Source of the DNA: Parabacteroides sp900760525
GTDB lineage: Bacteria > Bacteroidota > Bacteroidia > Bacteroidales > Tannerellaceae
Direction of reading: 5' to 3'
Length of the DNA: 64,000 nucleotides
NCBI RefSeq assembly: GCF_049860805.1
Contig: NZ_CP187555.1
Span: 62,001-126,000 of the forward strand
The translations under genes were made by a program, and so were the position numbers. This document shows positions 12,946-21,553 of the stretch, piece by piece (positions within the stretch are counted from its first letter, which is position 1; each line of letters opens with the position of its first letter). The notes under the pieces are model-generated. The model ran no database searches and was not told the DNA's origin. It saw only the letters and a list, made by a program, of their open reading frames with translations.

Positions 12946-13018
12946 TATTAATCGTAAGCGTCTCCGCGATCCCCTCTTTTCCCCTTATAAAAGAGTCTCT
13001 ACCTTTGTCTTAAAAAAA

Positions 13019-13450
13019 ATGGAAAGAAGAAGTATTCAAGAGTATGCAGAAGAGTATAAAAATCGTCTAAAAGCAGGCGAAGATTTAGACTTTGTAGCTT
13101 ATTGTCGTAGCTATGGCTTGCGTGCGGATAGCGTTCGTCAATGGATGCGCCGCCATGGCATGGATCCCAAGGCCATTCAACTGGGAATAGTATTGGAACG
13201 CTACCATTGTAAGCAGTTGGAAGATCAGGCCGTCTGCCAGAGTGAAGCGGGAGAAATGATCCCGCTTCAATTCACAGGGCGTGAAAAAGTAAAAGAGACC
13301 CGCTTAGTGGATGCAGAGAAACTGCTTAAAGGGATTCATATCACATTCCCCGACGGGGGAATCATCCAGATAAAAGAATGCGTTGCCGAAACATTGTGCC
13401 ATTTTATCCACCTCTATTACGGAAGAAAGGAGGACACATGTTCGCGCTGA
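13019..13450 (+). CDS. tnpA: IS66 TnpA (accessory protein)
   Basis: 143 residues. Small basic/acidic protein with a helix-turn-helix-like segment (YCRSYGLRADSVRQWMRRHGM), matching the IS66 OrfA role as a DNA-binding accessory factor. A TACCTTTG box at 13000-13007 lies just before the ATG, inside the element. Its stop overlaps the tnpB start by 13 bp, suggesting translational coupling. Confidence 0.8.
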   Translation: MERRSIQEYAEEYKNRLKAGEDLDFVAYCRSYGLRADSVRQWMRRHGMDPKAIQLGIVLERYHCKQLEDQAVCQSEAGEMIPLQFTGREKVKETRLVDAEKLLKGIHITFPDGGIIQIKECVAETLCHFIHLYYGRKEDTCSR

Positions 13451-13515
13451 CCGAGTCGTTAAATTACTATTTATGTCCCCGCTATGTAGGGATATTCAGT
13501 AAATCCTATAAAATT

Positions 13516-13565
13516 AGCCAACTAATTCATACTAAAAGTATTGCGAATTAGTTGGCTTTTTTGTA
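13516..13565 (+). terminator. terminator just inside the nested IS left end
   Basis: A perfect 13-bp stem, AGCCAACTAATTC with GAATTAGTTGGCT, loop of 16 nt, then a run of T. Its place suggests it insulates the transposase gene from outside transcription. Confidence 0.8.
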
Positions 13566-13631
13566 TCTTTAGGTATTCCCCCGTAAAATACGGTTTGACG
13601 GCCAAAACGGGGGAAATATCCACACTAAGAT

Positions 13632-14990
13632 ATGGCGAAGATACAAAATATTTCAGAAATTCACCCTACTTTAGGGTTTACAGAATTCGATATTCTGGAA
13701 AAATATCGTAAGAGTTTTCATGCGAGTGAACTTGGCAGTCTTCATTCCGTGTTTCCGTTCGAGAGCATAGCCAAAGAGATAGGCCTTTCACAATCCCGCT
13801 TGGGTCGCAGGAACAGTTTCAGTCCTTCCTCGAAGATAGCCCTTATGGTACTGAAGGCTTACACCGGATTCTCTGACAGGTTATTGGTAGAACATCTTAA
13901 CGGAAACATACACTATCAGTTGTTCTGTGGTATCATGATAGACCCGTCCTGCCCTATAACGAACTACAAGATAATCAGTGCTGTCCGTAATGAGATAGCA
14001 TCCCGTCTTGACATCGACTCCCTTCAGAAAATCCTTGCCTCACACTGGAAGCCTTATCTTGAGAACCTTCACGTATGCATGACCGATGCCACATGCTATG
14101 AAAGTCATATGCGTTTCCCTACGGACATGAAGCTCCTTTGGGAAAGCATCGAATGGCTCTACCGGCATATCCGCATACATTGTGGGCAACTCGGCATAAG
14201 GCGTCCCCGTAACAAATATGCGGATGTTGCGGTATCCTATCTATCCTATTGCAAGAAAAGAAAGAGGAAGGCTTCAAGGACAAGGATGCTGAGGCGTCGC
14301 ATGATCAGACTCCTGGAAAAACTCATCATACAACGGGATGACATTCACAGAGAATACGGCTCTTCACTCACATATACACAGGATTATCAGAAGCGGCTTT
14401 CCATCATCAGAAAGGTCCTTGTACAGGAAAAGGAACTCTTTGAAGGCAGGAAGGTCAGTGACCGTATTGTCAGTATTGACCGTCATTACGTACGCCCTAT
14501 CGTAAGGGGCAAGGAGGTAAAATCTGTAGAGTTCGGCGCAAAGGTTAATAACATACAGATAGACGGGATCTCGTTCATCGAGCACGTCTCTTTCAAGGCA
14601 TTCAATGAGGGCATACGCTTGAAGGATTGTATCCGTATGCATCAGAAGTTGATGAATGTAAGGGTCAGGTGTGTGGCCGCCGATTCCATATACGCCAATA
14701 ATGCCAACAGGAAGTTCTGTACAAAATATGGGATATCAACCTCCTTTGTACGCAAGGGAAGGGTCGCGAAGGATGAGCGGGTGAGGAAGGTTCTCAGGAG
14801 TGAACTCTCAAGGGAAAGAGCCACCAGGCTTGAAGGCAGTTTCGGTACGCAAAAACAGCATTACTCGCTATCGAAAGTCAAAGCACGGAACAGGAAAACA
14901 GAAATCCTGTGGATTTTCTTTGGAATACATACGGCAAACGCCATATTGATGATTGATAAAATCAAAAACAGACAGAAGAGAGCTGCATAG
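13632..14990 (+). CDS. IS5/IS1182-type DDE transposase of the nested IS
   Basis: 452 residues, full length. The N-terminal DUF772-like region reads SSKIALMVLKAYTGFSDRLLVEHLNGN. Central acidic residues fit the catalytic triad: D in CMTDATCYES, D in CVAADSIYAN and E in RLEGSFGTQKQHYSL. The IS1182 versus IS5 assignment is uncertain. The reading frame appears intact, so this IS may be active. Confidence 0.75.
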   Translation: MAKIQNISEIHPTLGFTEFDILEKYRKSFHASELGSLHSVFPFESIAKEIGLSQSRLGRRNSFSPSSKIALMVLKAYTGFSDRLLVEHLNGNIHYQLFCGIMIDPSCPITNYKIISAVRNEIASRLDIDSLQKILASHWKPYLENLHVCMTDATCYESHMRFPTDMKLLWESIEWLYRHIRIHCGQLGIRRPRNKYADVAVSYLSYCKKRKRKASRTRMLRRRMIRLLEKLIIQRDDIHREYGSSLTYTQDYQKRLSIIRKVLVQEKELFEGRKVSDRIVSIDRHYVRPIVRGKEVKSVEFGAKVNNIQIDGISFIEHVSFKAFNEGIRLKDCIRMHQKLMNVRVRCVAADSIYANNANRKFCTKYGISTSFVRKGRVAKDERVRKVLRSELSRERATRLEGSFGTQKQHYSLSKVKARNRKTEILWIFFGIHTANAILMIDKIKNRQKRAA

Positions 14991-15090
14991 CATAAGTATA
15001 AAGAATCTATTAGAAGAAGTCCCAGGCTTCTTCCGGAACATCGTGCCCGAAAGGAGAAGATTTTAGGTCAGAGAGAAAAAATTGATAATA

Positions 15091-15140
15091 AAAATGGCAT
15101 ATGAGATGATATGAACAAAGCATCTTCATATGCCATTTTA
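15091..15140 (+). terminator. terminator at the nested IS right end
   Basis: AAAATGGCATATGAGATG pairs with CATCTTCATATGCCATTTT around a 12-nt loop. It lies 100 bp after the transposase stop. Confidence 0.6.
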
Positions 15141-15579
15141 TGTTTTTAAAGACATTTACTGAATGTCCCTATGTAAACATGTGTTCAGGGATCAATGCCT
15201 TGTCCGTGATTGTCCGGAACGATCTCAAGCGTAACCCCGTATCGGGTGAAGTATTCTTGTTCGTTAACAAATCCCGTACAATAATCAAGCTCCTGCACTG
15301 GGAAAAAGGCGGTTTTGTCCTTTATCAGAAACGTCTGGAAGAGGGGACGTTTGAAATACCTTGTTTTGACCCCGGCAGTGGCCGTTATCAGATGAGGTGG
15401 GAAAGTTTCTTTTTGATGATGGAGGGGGTGAGCCTGAAAAGCGCACGGTTCCGCAAACGCTTCAAGGGACCTGTCTAATGGCGTCCTTTATATCACATAT
15501 ATCTATGCCACAGTTATTTACAAGTAAAATAATTGTGGCATAATTATTTAATTCCATTCCCTTTTCATATCTTTGCGGC

Positions 15580-17160
15580 ATGACAGGGAAACAGAGGACA
15601 AACATACTGCAGGATACCATTACTTTCCTCAGGGATCAACTTTTGGCTGCCGGCAGGCGGGAAGAAGAGTTACTTCGGCAAGTGGAGTCCCTGACATCCC
15701 GTGTGAGCGAACTTCAGGCAACCCTCCAGTCCTTAACCTCCTCTTTTCAGGAAAGCAAAGCAGACGCCAACAGGCTGAAAAACCAGAAACGCGCATTAGG
15801 CAAACTGCTGGAAAACAAGTCCGAAAAGATAAACCGCAAGCAAGAGGAAAAAGAGGAGGCAAAGAATATCCCGGAGGAACCGAAGTTCGATCCCAAAAGC
15901 CGCGGCAATAATGGGGTGAAACGTAAAGAGTATTTCAATGTGGAAACCCGTTTGCACGAGATCTATCCTTGCGATCCGGACTTCGACCCTCTTAAAGCCA
16001 GAATAATCAGTCACACTGATTCCATCCGTTACTCTTACCACCCGGGTTGGTTTGAGAAACATATCTATCGGCAGTACAACTGTGTGCAAGGCGATAACAT
16101 ATACAACGGCAAATCCCCCAAAGCTCCCCTGCAAAACTCTTCCTATGATGGCAGTTTCCTTAGCGGCATATTGCAATTGCGCTATATCTATTCCCTGCCG
16201 GTGGAAAGGATCGTCAAGTTGTTCAACGAGCAGGGCATAGCCCTTTGCAAACAAACGGCCCATGGGTTGATTGCGAAATCAGCCGGTTTGTTGGAGCGTA
16301 TGTACGAAGTGCTGAAAAAGTCCATACTGGAAGATTCCTATCTGTCAATGGATGAGACTTATTACAAAGTGCTTGTCAATGAAAAGAATGAATCGGGCAA
16401 GAAAGTCCGTAAAGGATATCTCTGGGGCATGTATGCCAACCATACGGAATTAATCGCTTTTATTTATGAAAACGGCTCCCGCTCTAAAAGCATAGCCGAA
16501 AAGCTGCTTACTGATTATAAAGGGGCTTTACAGACAGACGGATATGCCGCTTACGCCGACTTTAGGAAAGAAGAATATCCTGACATCATCCCCCTGGCAT
16601 GTTTCCAGCATTGTAAAAGGAAGTTCCTGGATATGAAGGAGGATAGGCAAGCGCAGGAAGTAGTCGATATTGTCAATGAATTATATCAGAATGAACATCT
16701 TATCCCGCCCGATTGGGAACCAAAACAGATACTGGCCTGGCGCAAAAAATACGCACCTCCTATCCTCGGACGCTTAAAGGCCAAATTGGAAAGTATACAA
16801 TCCGATCCGCAAACTTTGCCCAAGTCGCTTATGGGGGAAGCGGTTCGCTATACCCTCAACCTGTATGATGTTTTATGCAATTATATAAAATCAGCGGACT
16901 ACCAATTAGACAACAACCGCATTGAACGGATAAACCGTTACATCAGCCTGAGCCGCCGCAACTCACTTTTCGCCGGTAGCCATGCCGGGGCACAGAGAAT
17001 GGCTCTTTTTTATTCTCTGGCTTGTTCGGCCAGACTTCACAATCTTAATACTTTTGATTATTTCACGGACTTGTTCAACAGGTTGGCCGATATACAGCCA
17101 ACAGCACAGGATTCGGTCTTTAGAAATTTACTACCGGATAAATGGACTCCTTGTCATTGA
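15580..17160 (+). CDS. tnpC: IS66 TnpC transposase
   Basis: 526 residues. Residues 1-90 form a long coiled coil with a leucine-rich heptad pattern. The DDE domain follows: D in LSMDETYYK near 260, D in LQTDGYAAY near 315 and E in DNNRIERINRYI near 450. A C-terminal IS66-type tail closes the protein. It cuts and joins the element ends and normally needs TnpB. The frame is intact and stops 15 bp before the right inverted repeat. Confidence 0.92.
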   Translation: MTGKQRTNILQDTITFLRDQLLAAGRREEELLRQVESLTSRVSELQATLQSLTSSFQESKADANRLKNQKRALGKLLENKSEKINRKQEEKEEAKNIPEEPKFDPKSRGNNGVKRKEYFNVETRLHEIYPCDPDFDPLKARIISHTDSIRYSYHPGWFEKHIYRQYNCVQGDNIYNGKSPKAPLQNSSYDGSFLSGILQLRYIYSLPVERIVKLFNEQGIALCKQTAHGLIAKSAGLLERMYEVLKKSILEDSYLSMDETYYKVLVNEKNESGKKVRKGYLWGMYANHTELIAFIYENGSRSKSIAEKLLTDYKGALQTDGYAAYADFRKEEYPDIIPLACFQHCKRKFLDMKEDRQAQEVVDIVNELYQNEHLIPPDWEPKQILAWRKKYAPPILGRLKAKLESIQSDPQTLPKSLMGEAVRYTLNLYDVLCNYIKSADYQLDNNRIERINRYISLSRRNSLFAGSHAGAQRMALFYSLACSARLHNLNTFDYFTDLFNRLADIQPTAQDSVFRNLLPDKWTPCH

Positions 17161-17280
17161 ATAACTAATATACAGGAGGGGATCGCGGAGACGCTTACTA
17201 TTAATCCATTTTATCACATAATAAGAATCAACCTGAAAGTGTTTTGGCCCATACCGGAATCTTGAGGGAATGAAAAAAGA

Positions 17281-17812
17281 TTATCTTAGCTCTAAACCTA
17301 TGCATAAGGACTATACTAAATTTCTTCGCAATAGCCAGAAAAATATGTGAGCCGCAACTGGAAGTTTGTGGTGGAAGATATGCAAATCTCAGTGGATTTT
17401 ACGTCTTTTTTAAGCATTAGATGGACTCTCGCACTAATGCGCATTAGTTCACTGGCAGATCACTATGGTATGAATAGTAAACAACTGGAGACTCAATACA
17501 AAAACCGTCTGAGTGATTTTAGGGGTTGGAATCGACTTCCACTTGCAGAGTATTGGTTTCTATTCGAGAACAATATAGGATACTATGTAGGTATGGATGG
17601 AACCTCTCTCTCTTCTGGTGATCTTTATACGATTTTAATCAATAAAGAGGCAAAGGGTAAGCGAGACAGTCATCATAGCCTAGATCAAAGAGATATGTGC
17701 TGAAAAAGTATCTGAAGTCCTCTTACTACTTTCTCGTCGTCATCGTTTTCAGGTTCGTGAGATAACATTCGACATGGCGCCCAATAGAAAGCTGCCTTTG
17801 TTTTCCTGCTGC
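17281..17812 (+). pseudogene. ISAon1-like transposase fragment, degraded
   Basis: The ORF at 17347-17703 contains LADHYGMNSKQLE, then LSDFRGWNRLPLAEYWFLFE, then NNIGYYVGMDGTSLSSGDLYT, the DDE core of ISAon1-family (ISL3-like) transposases from memory. A frameshift near 17700 follows, after which another frame continues with LLSRRHRFQVREITFDMAPN until about 17812. N- and C-termini are missing. It lies between the two ~310-bp repeat copies, so it is a remnant and not a mobile unit. Confidence 0.65.
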
Positions 17813-17860
17813 TAAAAACTTCTTCTTTGTTTTTCGGTATGAGCCAGTGAAATCCAAATA

Positions 17861-18172
17861 TTTTCAGGGTTTAATAATCTTAAATTCGAATATTAAAAAA
17901 ATAAATTGATTTTAATTTGTTTATCCCAATTAAATAGTCGTTCTTTGTAACATCATAGAGGGAAGGTAATAAAATTAAAGATCTTCTCCACATTTGACCA
18001 AAGCCAGACTATGATTTGTAATGATTAAGAGGTGGGTAAGAGCGGGCGTTCAGATTTAAGTGAAGAAAACTTCATTTTAAGTCTGTTTATTTAGTCAAAA
18101 CGATGACTATGAAGTTGGCGGGAGTATAGAAATTTTCTATCTCCCGCTTTTATTATATTAATTCATTTTATC
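17861..18172 (+). repeat. ~310-bp duplicated unit, copy 2 (intact)
   Basis: Matches 12650-12953 plus 17199-17220, with scattered substitutions such as GTCAGA to GCCAGA and GAAGAGAAC to GAAGAAAAC. The terminator is unchanged. The match ends near CATTTTATC at about 18172; beyond that the flanks differ. Confidence 0.85.
17953..18152 (+). ncRNA. candidate ~200-nt structured RNA, copy 2
   Basis: Same layout as copy 1: TTTG at 17916-17919, 20-bp spacer, GTTCTTTG at 17940-17947, and terminator arms GCGGGAG 18118-18124 and CTCCCGC 18141-18147. The loop of the CAGATTTAAG hairpin differs (AGAA to AAAA), as expected for a loop. Confidence 0.45.
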
Positions 18173-18346
18173 GCACCTATAGTATTGTACTTATTAAGTG
18201 AAAGTATATCAATGTGTTATGTTTTACATCCCCCTTTTGAAATGTATATAGTGCGGAATATGCGAAAACTATAAGGGGCACGCATAAAAAAAACGCCGAT
18301 AGTTTCTGGAAAACATGGGCGGTTTTATTCAGAAAGATGTAAGTCT

Positions 18347-18377
18347 TTTGGGAAAGATTTTTTTAGGAATTACTTTG
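18347..18377 (+). promoter_or_regulatory. candidate promoter of the sulfatase-esterase operon
   Basis: TTTG at 18347-18350, 19-bp spacer, TTACTTTG at 18370-18377. This leaves about 170 nt of leader before the sulfatase ATG. The rest of 18173-18553 holds no gene that I can support. Confidence 0.45.
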
Positions 18378-18553
18378 ACATAGGGGTATACAAAGGCTTC
18401 ATTGTGGAATATCTTATGGAAAATGGGCTATAAAATTGAATATATTCGTTTAGTAGTAAGATGTCTCTGATAAATAATAACGTTTTAATGTAGAATTATC
18501 AAATAAGATATTTATCTTCGCTATTCAAATCTATATGCAGAAAAACATCTAAA

Positions 18554-20095
18554 ATGAAGAGAAGAACGTTTCTTGAATCATCACTATTAATGACTTCCGG
18601 GTTAGGTTTAGATACTTACGCAAAAGGAGAAGCCAGAGAGGAAAGCGCGCAAGCCAAAAAGCCGCATGTTATCCTGATTATGACTGACCAACATCGCGGA
18701 GATGCTCTTGGCTGTATGGGAAATTCCGCTGTTATGTCTCCTAATCTCGATAATCTGGCGAAAGAGGGAACTTTGTTTGTCAATGCCTATTCTGCTTCTC
18801 CAAGTAGTACACCTGCCCGTACCGGGCTATTGACAGGTATGTCTCCTTGGCATCATGGCATGTTGGGATATGGCCAAGTAGCGGAAAAGTATATATATGA
18901 AATGCCGCAAATGCTTCGTAATCTTGGCTATTATACATTTGGTGTCGGGAAAATGCACTGGTTTCCACAAAAAACTCTTCATGGTTTTCATGCTACACTG
19001 ATCGATGAGAGCGGACGTGTCGAATCTAAAGATTTTATTAGTGATTATCGGGAATGGTTCCAGCTCCATGCGCCCGGAGAGAATCCGGATTTGACTGGTA
19101 TCGGTTGGAATGCTCACGCGGCCGGTATCTATAAATTACCGGAAAATTTGCATCCGACGGCCTGGACCGGTCAGACCGCTTGTGAATTGATTCAGAATTA
19201 TAATTGTGATAAGCCTCTTTTCCTGAAAGTCTCATTTGCGCGTCCTCATAGTCCTTATGATCCTCCTAAGCGTTATCTGGATATGTATAAGGATGTCGAT
19301 ATACCTAAGCCGTCTGTCGGTGATTGGTGCGGTAAGTATGCAGAACGTTTGGATCCGGAAAAAGCAGACCCCACCGCTCCCTTTGGTAATTTCGGCGATG
19401 AATATGCCGTTAATTCTCGTAGGCATTATTATGCGAATATTACCTTTATCGATGATCAGATCGGACAGGTTATTGCAGCATTGAAGGAAAAGGGAATGTA
19501 TGACAATGCGATAATTTGTTTTACGGCCGATCATGGAGATATGTTAGGCGATCATTATCATTGGCGGAAAACATATCCTTATGAAGGTTCCACCCATATC
19601 CCTTATATTGTAAAATGGCCTGCTGGAATGTCTAAGACGGTTCCTTCGGGTACAAAGATCGAACAGCCGGTCGAACTTCGTGATTTTTTGCCTACTTTTA
19701 TCGAGTTGGCAGGTGGAGCCGTACCTCCCGATATGGATGGCAAGTCTTTGTTGAAGCTGGTTCAGGGCCGGCAAAACGAATGGCGTAAATATCTGGATAT
19801 GGAACATGCCACTTGCTATAGTCCGGATAATTACTGGTGTGCATTGACGGATGGTAAGATCAAATATGTTTGGAATTTCCATACCGGAAAAGAAGAATTG
19901 TTCGATCTTCAGAAAGATCCGAAAGAATTGGTGGAATGTTCCGGTAAACCGGCCTATGTAGCCCGTCTTAAGGAAATGCGCCAAGCAATGGTCGAGCATC
20001 TTACGGAACGCGGCGAAACTTTCGTGAAAGACGGAAAGCTGGTCGCGCGGGAGACAACAATGCTCTATAGTCCTAATTATCCTCAAAAAAAATGA
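18554..20095 (+). CDS. secreted Ser-type sulfatase
   Basis: 513 residues. The N-terminus MKRRTFLESSLLMTSGLGL has a twin-arginine-like motif, so export may be by Tat. The active-site motif is S85-T-P-A-R with downstream GLLTG; Ser is the precursor of formylglycine, made by an anaerobic sulfatase-maturing enzyme encoded elsewhere. Metal ligands include D in IMTDQH and D-H in FTADHGD. It removes sulfate from a glycan; the substrate is not apparent. The esterase gene follows after 30 bp, suggesting an operon for sulfated or acylated glycan use. Confidence 0.88.
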   Translation: MKRRTFLESSLLMTSGLGLDTYAKGEAREESAQAKKPHVILIMTDQHRGDALGCMGNSAVMSPNLDNLAKEGTLFVNAYSASPSSTPARTGLLTGMSPWHHGMLGYGQVAEKYIYEMPQMLRNLGYYTFGVGKMHWFPQKTLHGFHATLIDESGRVESKDFISDYREWFQLHAPGENPDLTGIGWNAHAAGIYKLPENLHPTAWTGQTACELIQNYNCDKPLFLKVSFARPHSPYDPPKRYLDMYKDVDIPKPSVGDWCGKYAERLDPEKADPTAPFGNFGDEYAVNSRRHYYANITFIDDQIGQVIAALKEKGMYDNAIICFTADHGDMLGDHYHWRKTYPYEGSTHIPYIVKWPAGMSKTVPSGTKIEQPVELRDFLPTFIELAGGAVPPDMDGKSLLKLVQGRQNEWRKYLDMEHATCYSPDNYWCALTDGKIKYVWNFHTGKEELFDLQKDPKELVECSGKPAYVARLKEMRQAMVEHLTERGETFVKDGKLVARETTMLYSPNYPQKK

Positions 20096-20125
20096 TTCGT
20101 ATAAATTCTTTAAATTGTGTATGCT

Positions 20126-21007
20126 ATGGTAAGAAAATGGAAACTCCTGCTTGTAGGAGTGAGTTGTATAATGGGTACAACTATGGCACAAAATAATCCT
20201 ATTTTGTTGTTTCCGAAAGGTGCGCCGGGCGAAACAACCAAGTTGATTGAAAAGGCGGATGCCGATGGTGGAAAGACCGGAGGCGAAACAGTTCTTCGCA
20301 TCACGAATGTAAGCGAACCGACAATTACCGTTTATCCGGCTCCTGACGAAGTGGCAACGGGTGCAGCCGTTGTGGTTTGTCCGGGTGGTGGCTATAATAT
20401 CCTGGCTTATGATCTGGAGGGTGACGAAGTTTGTGAATGGCTGAATAACTTGGGGGTTACTGCCATTTTGCTGAAATACCGGGTTCCCCGTCGTGAAGGC
20501 CGTGCCAAACATGAGGCTCCTTTGCAGGACGTGCAACGTGCGATCGGATATGTCCGAGCCCATGCGGAAGAAATGAATCTGGACCCGCAACGGATCGGCG
20601 TAATGGGATTCTCTGCCGGCGGGCATCTTTCGGCGATGGCAAGCAACACCTTCGATAAACGTACTTATCCGGCCGTGGATGCGGCAGACAAAGTAAGTTG
20701 CCGTCCGGATTTCTGTCTCTTGGTCTACCCAGCCTACTTGGATGGTGAAAACTTCCAGTTGGCCCCGGAAGTAAAAGTATCATCTGCTACTCCTCCCACA
20801 ATGCTGGTTCAGGCCGAGGATGATAAATCGTATATCAATAGTAGCCTTTTTTACTATTATGCATTGAAAGAAGCAGGTGTGCCGGCATGGATGCATTTGT
20901 ACAGTAAGGGCGGTCATGGTTATGGCCTGAGAGATACAGGGGCGGCTGTCAATGAATGGCCTGACAGAGCTGAAGACTGGTTTCGTGAGATTGGTGTGAT
21001 AGAATAA
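20126..21007 (+). CDS. secreted alpha/beta-hydrolase esterase
   Basis: About 293 residues from ATG at 20126 (MVRKWKLLLVGVSC), which gives a clean signal peptide cut after TMAQ; the in-frame GTG at 20117 is less likely. Oxyanion region CPGGGY, nucleophile GFSAGGH, acid in AEDDKSY and His in GGHGYGL form the triad. It resembles the acetyl-xylan/feruloyl-type esterases (BD-FAE-like) that accompany carbohydrate loci. It lies 30 bp downstream of the sulfatase. Confidence 0.82.
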   Translation: MVRKWKLLLVGVSCIMGTTMAQNNPILLFPKGAPGETTKLIEKADADGGKTGGETVLRITNVSEPTITVYPAPDEVATGAAVVVCPGGGYNILAYDLEGDEVCEWLNNLGVTAILLKYRVPRREGRAKHEAPLQDVQRAIGYVRAHAEEMNLDPQRIGVMGFSAGGHLSAMASNTFDKRTYPAVDAADKVSCRPDFCLLVYPAYLDGENFQLAPEVKVSSATPPTMLVQAEDDKSYINSSLFYYYALKEAGVPAWMHLYSKGGHGYGLRDTGAAVNEWPDRAEDWFREIGVIE

Positions 21008-21019
21008 AAAAACTAAATA

Positions 21020-21057
21020 GAGTACAAAGATCCCCGATTTTTCGTATCTTTGTACTC
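21020..21057 (+). promoter_or_regulatory. tmRNA promoter inside a perfect palindrome
   Basis: The -7 box TATCTTTG (21045-21052) precedes tmRNA by 14 bp. It lies in the right arm of a 12-bp perfect inverted repeat, GAGTACAAAGAT (21020-21031) and ATCTTTGTACTC (21046-21057). The same hairpin may also end the esterase transcript, although no T run follows. Confidence 0.6.
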
Positions 21058-21066
21058 ACAAATCAT

Positions 21067-21464
21067 GGGGATGACCGGTTTTGACAGCGGGTAGAAGTGG
21101 TTTGTAAGCATGTAGTGCGTGGTCGGCTTGCACTTAAATCTCAGACGGCGAACAATTAACTGGCGAAAACAATTACGCTCTCGCTGCTTAATCGAAGTAT
21201 AGTAGATTCAAGCTTAATCCCTGCAAAAGTTGCGGGGACGTGACATCACCCGGATGCTGTGGCTCCGAAGCGTTCCGATCAGGTGGTGCAGCAATATCGG
21301 AGATAGTTTGAAGTAAGCCTCGGACTTCAGGCGAAACTTTAGAGGATAAGGTTCAAGTGGGTGGCTTCGGTCTTGCTTGTACCCGACAATCGAAGGCGAA
21401 GATAAACATGTAGAAAGCAGATTAGTTCCTCGTTTGGACGAGAGTTCGAATCTCTCCATCTCCA
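21067..21464 (+). ncRNA. ssrA: transfer-messenger RNA
   Basis: About 398 nt. The tRNA-like ends pair (GGGGATG with CATCTCC), and the T arm reads GAGAGTTCGAATCTCTC. The tag ORF at 21162-21191 codes GENNYALAA then TAA, the Bacteroidales degradation tag. tmRNA frees stalled ribosomes and marks the product for proteolysis. Confidence 0.96.
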
Positions 21465-21468
21465 CAAG

Positions 21469-21503
21469 AAAAGGCTGATAGTTCCGACTATCAGCCTTTT
21501 TCT
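21469..21503 (+). terminator. tmRNA terminator
   Basis: AAAGGCTGATAGT and ACTATCAGCCTTT form a 13-bp stem with a TCCG tetraloop, followed by TTTCT. Confidence 0.9.
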
Positions 21504-21553
21504 ATTATTTGTGATTGTCTATATCCTGGATCGGTTTTGTTACTATTTTGTTA

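Larger units (their letters stand above)
12650..12953 (+). repeat. ~310-bp duplicated unit, copy 1 (split at its end by IS66)
   Basis: From TATTTCAGG at about 12650 this segment matches 17861-18172 with roughly 93-95% identity by eye. The match resumes past the IS66 insertion (17199-17220, TATTAATCCATTTTATC), so the original unit ended near that point. It contains a candidate promoter, a structured region and a terminator and no open reading frame of note. Confidence 0.85.
13489..15169 (+). mobile_element. nested DDE insertion sequence in IS66 tnpB
   Basis: 1,681 bp. Inverted ends GGGATATTCAGTAAAT (13489-13504) and ATTTACTGAATGTCCC (15154-15169), one mismatch. The target duplication TATGTA lies at 13483-13488 and 15170-15175. 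Inside the left end a 13-bp stem (AGCCAACTAATTC/GAATTAGTTGGCT, 13516-13557, then T8) would stop transcription entering from IS66. Inside the right end a long stem (15091-15140, AAAATGGCATATGA.../...TCATATGCCATTTT) does the same. Confidence 0.9.
13438..15478 (+). pseudogene. tnpB: IS66 tnpB (Orf2), split by a nested IS
   Basis: Codons 1-17 lie at 13438-13488 (MFALTESLNYYLCPRYV) and the rest at 15176-15478 (NMCSGINALSVIVRND onward). Joined across the insertion they give 117 residues, the normal length, with the family core SGINALS...RNPVSGEVFLFVNKSRTIIKLLHWEKGG. The nested element plus a 6-bp duplication interrupts codon 17. A 112-residue ORF starting at 15140 inside the nested IS restores most of the protein with a foreign N-terminus (MFLKTFTECP), so partial function cannot be excluded. 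Confidence 0.85.
12954..17198 (+). mobile_element. IS66-family insertion sequence carrying a nested IS
   Basis: Terminal inverted repeats of 23 bp are perfect: 12954-12976 starts GTAAGCGTCTCCGCG and 17176-17198 is its reverse complement. The 8-bp target duplication TATTAATC flanks it at 12946-12953 and 17199-17206, which is the IS66 hallmark. Gene order tnpA, tnpB, tnpC is intact except that tnpB is split by a 1,681-bp IS. Without that insertion the element would be about 2.56 kb. Confidence 0.95.
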
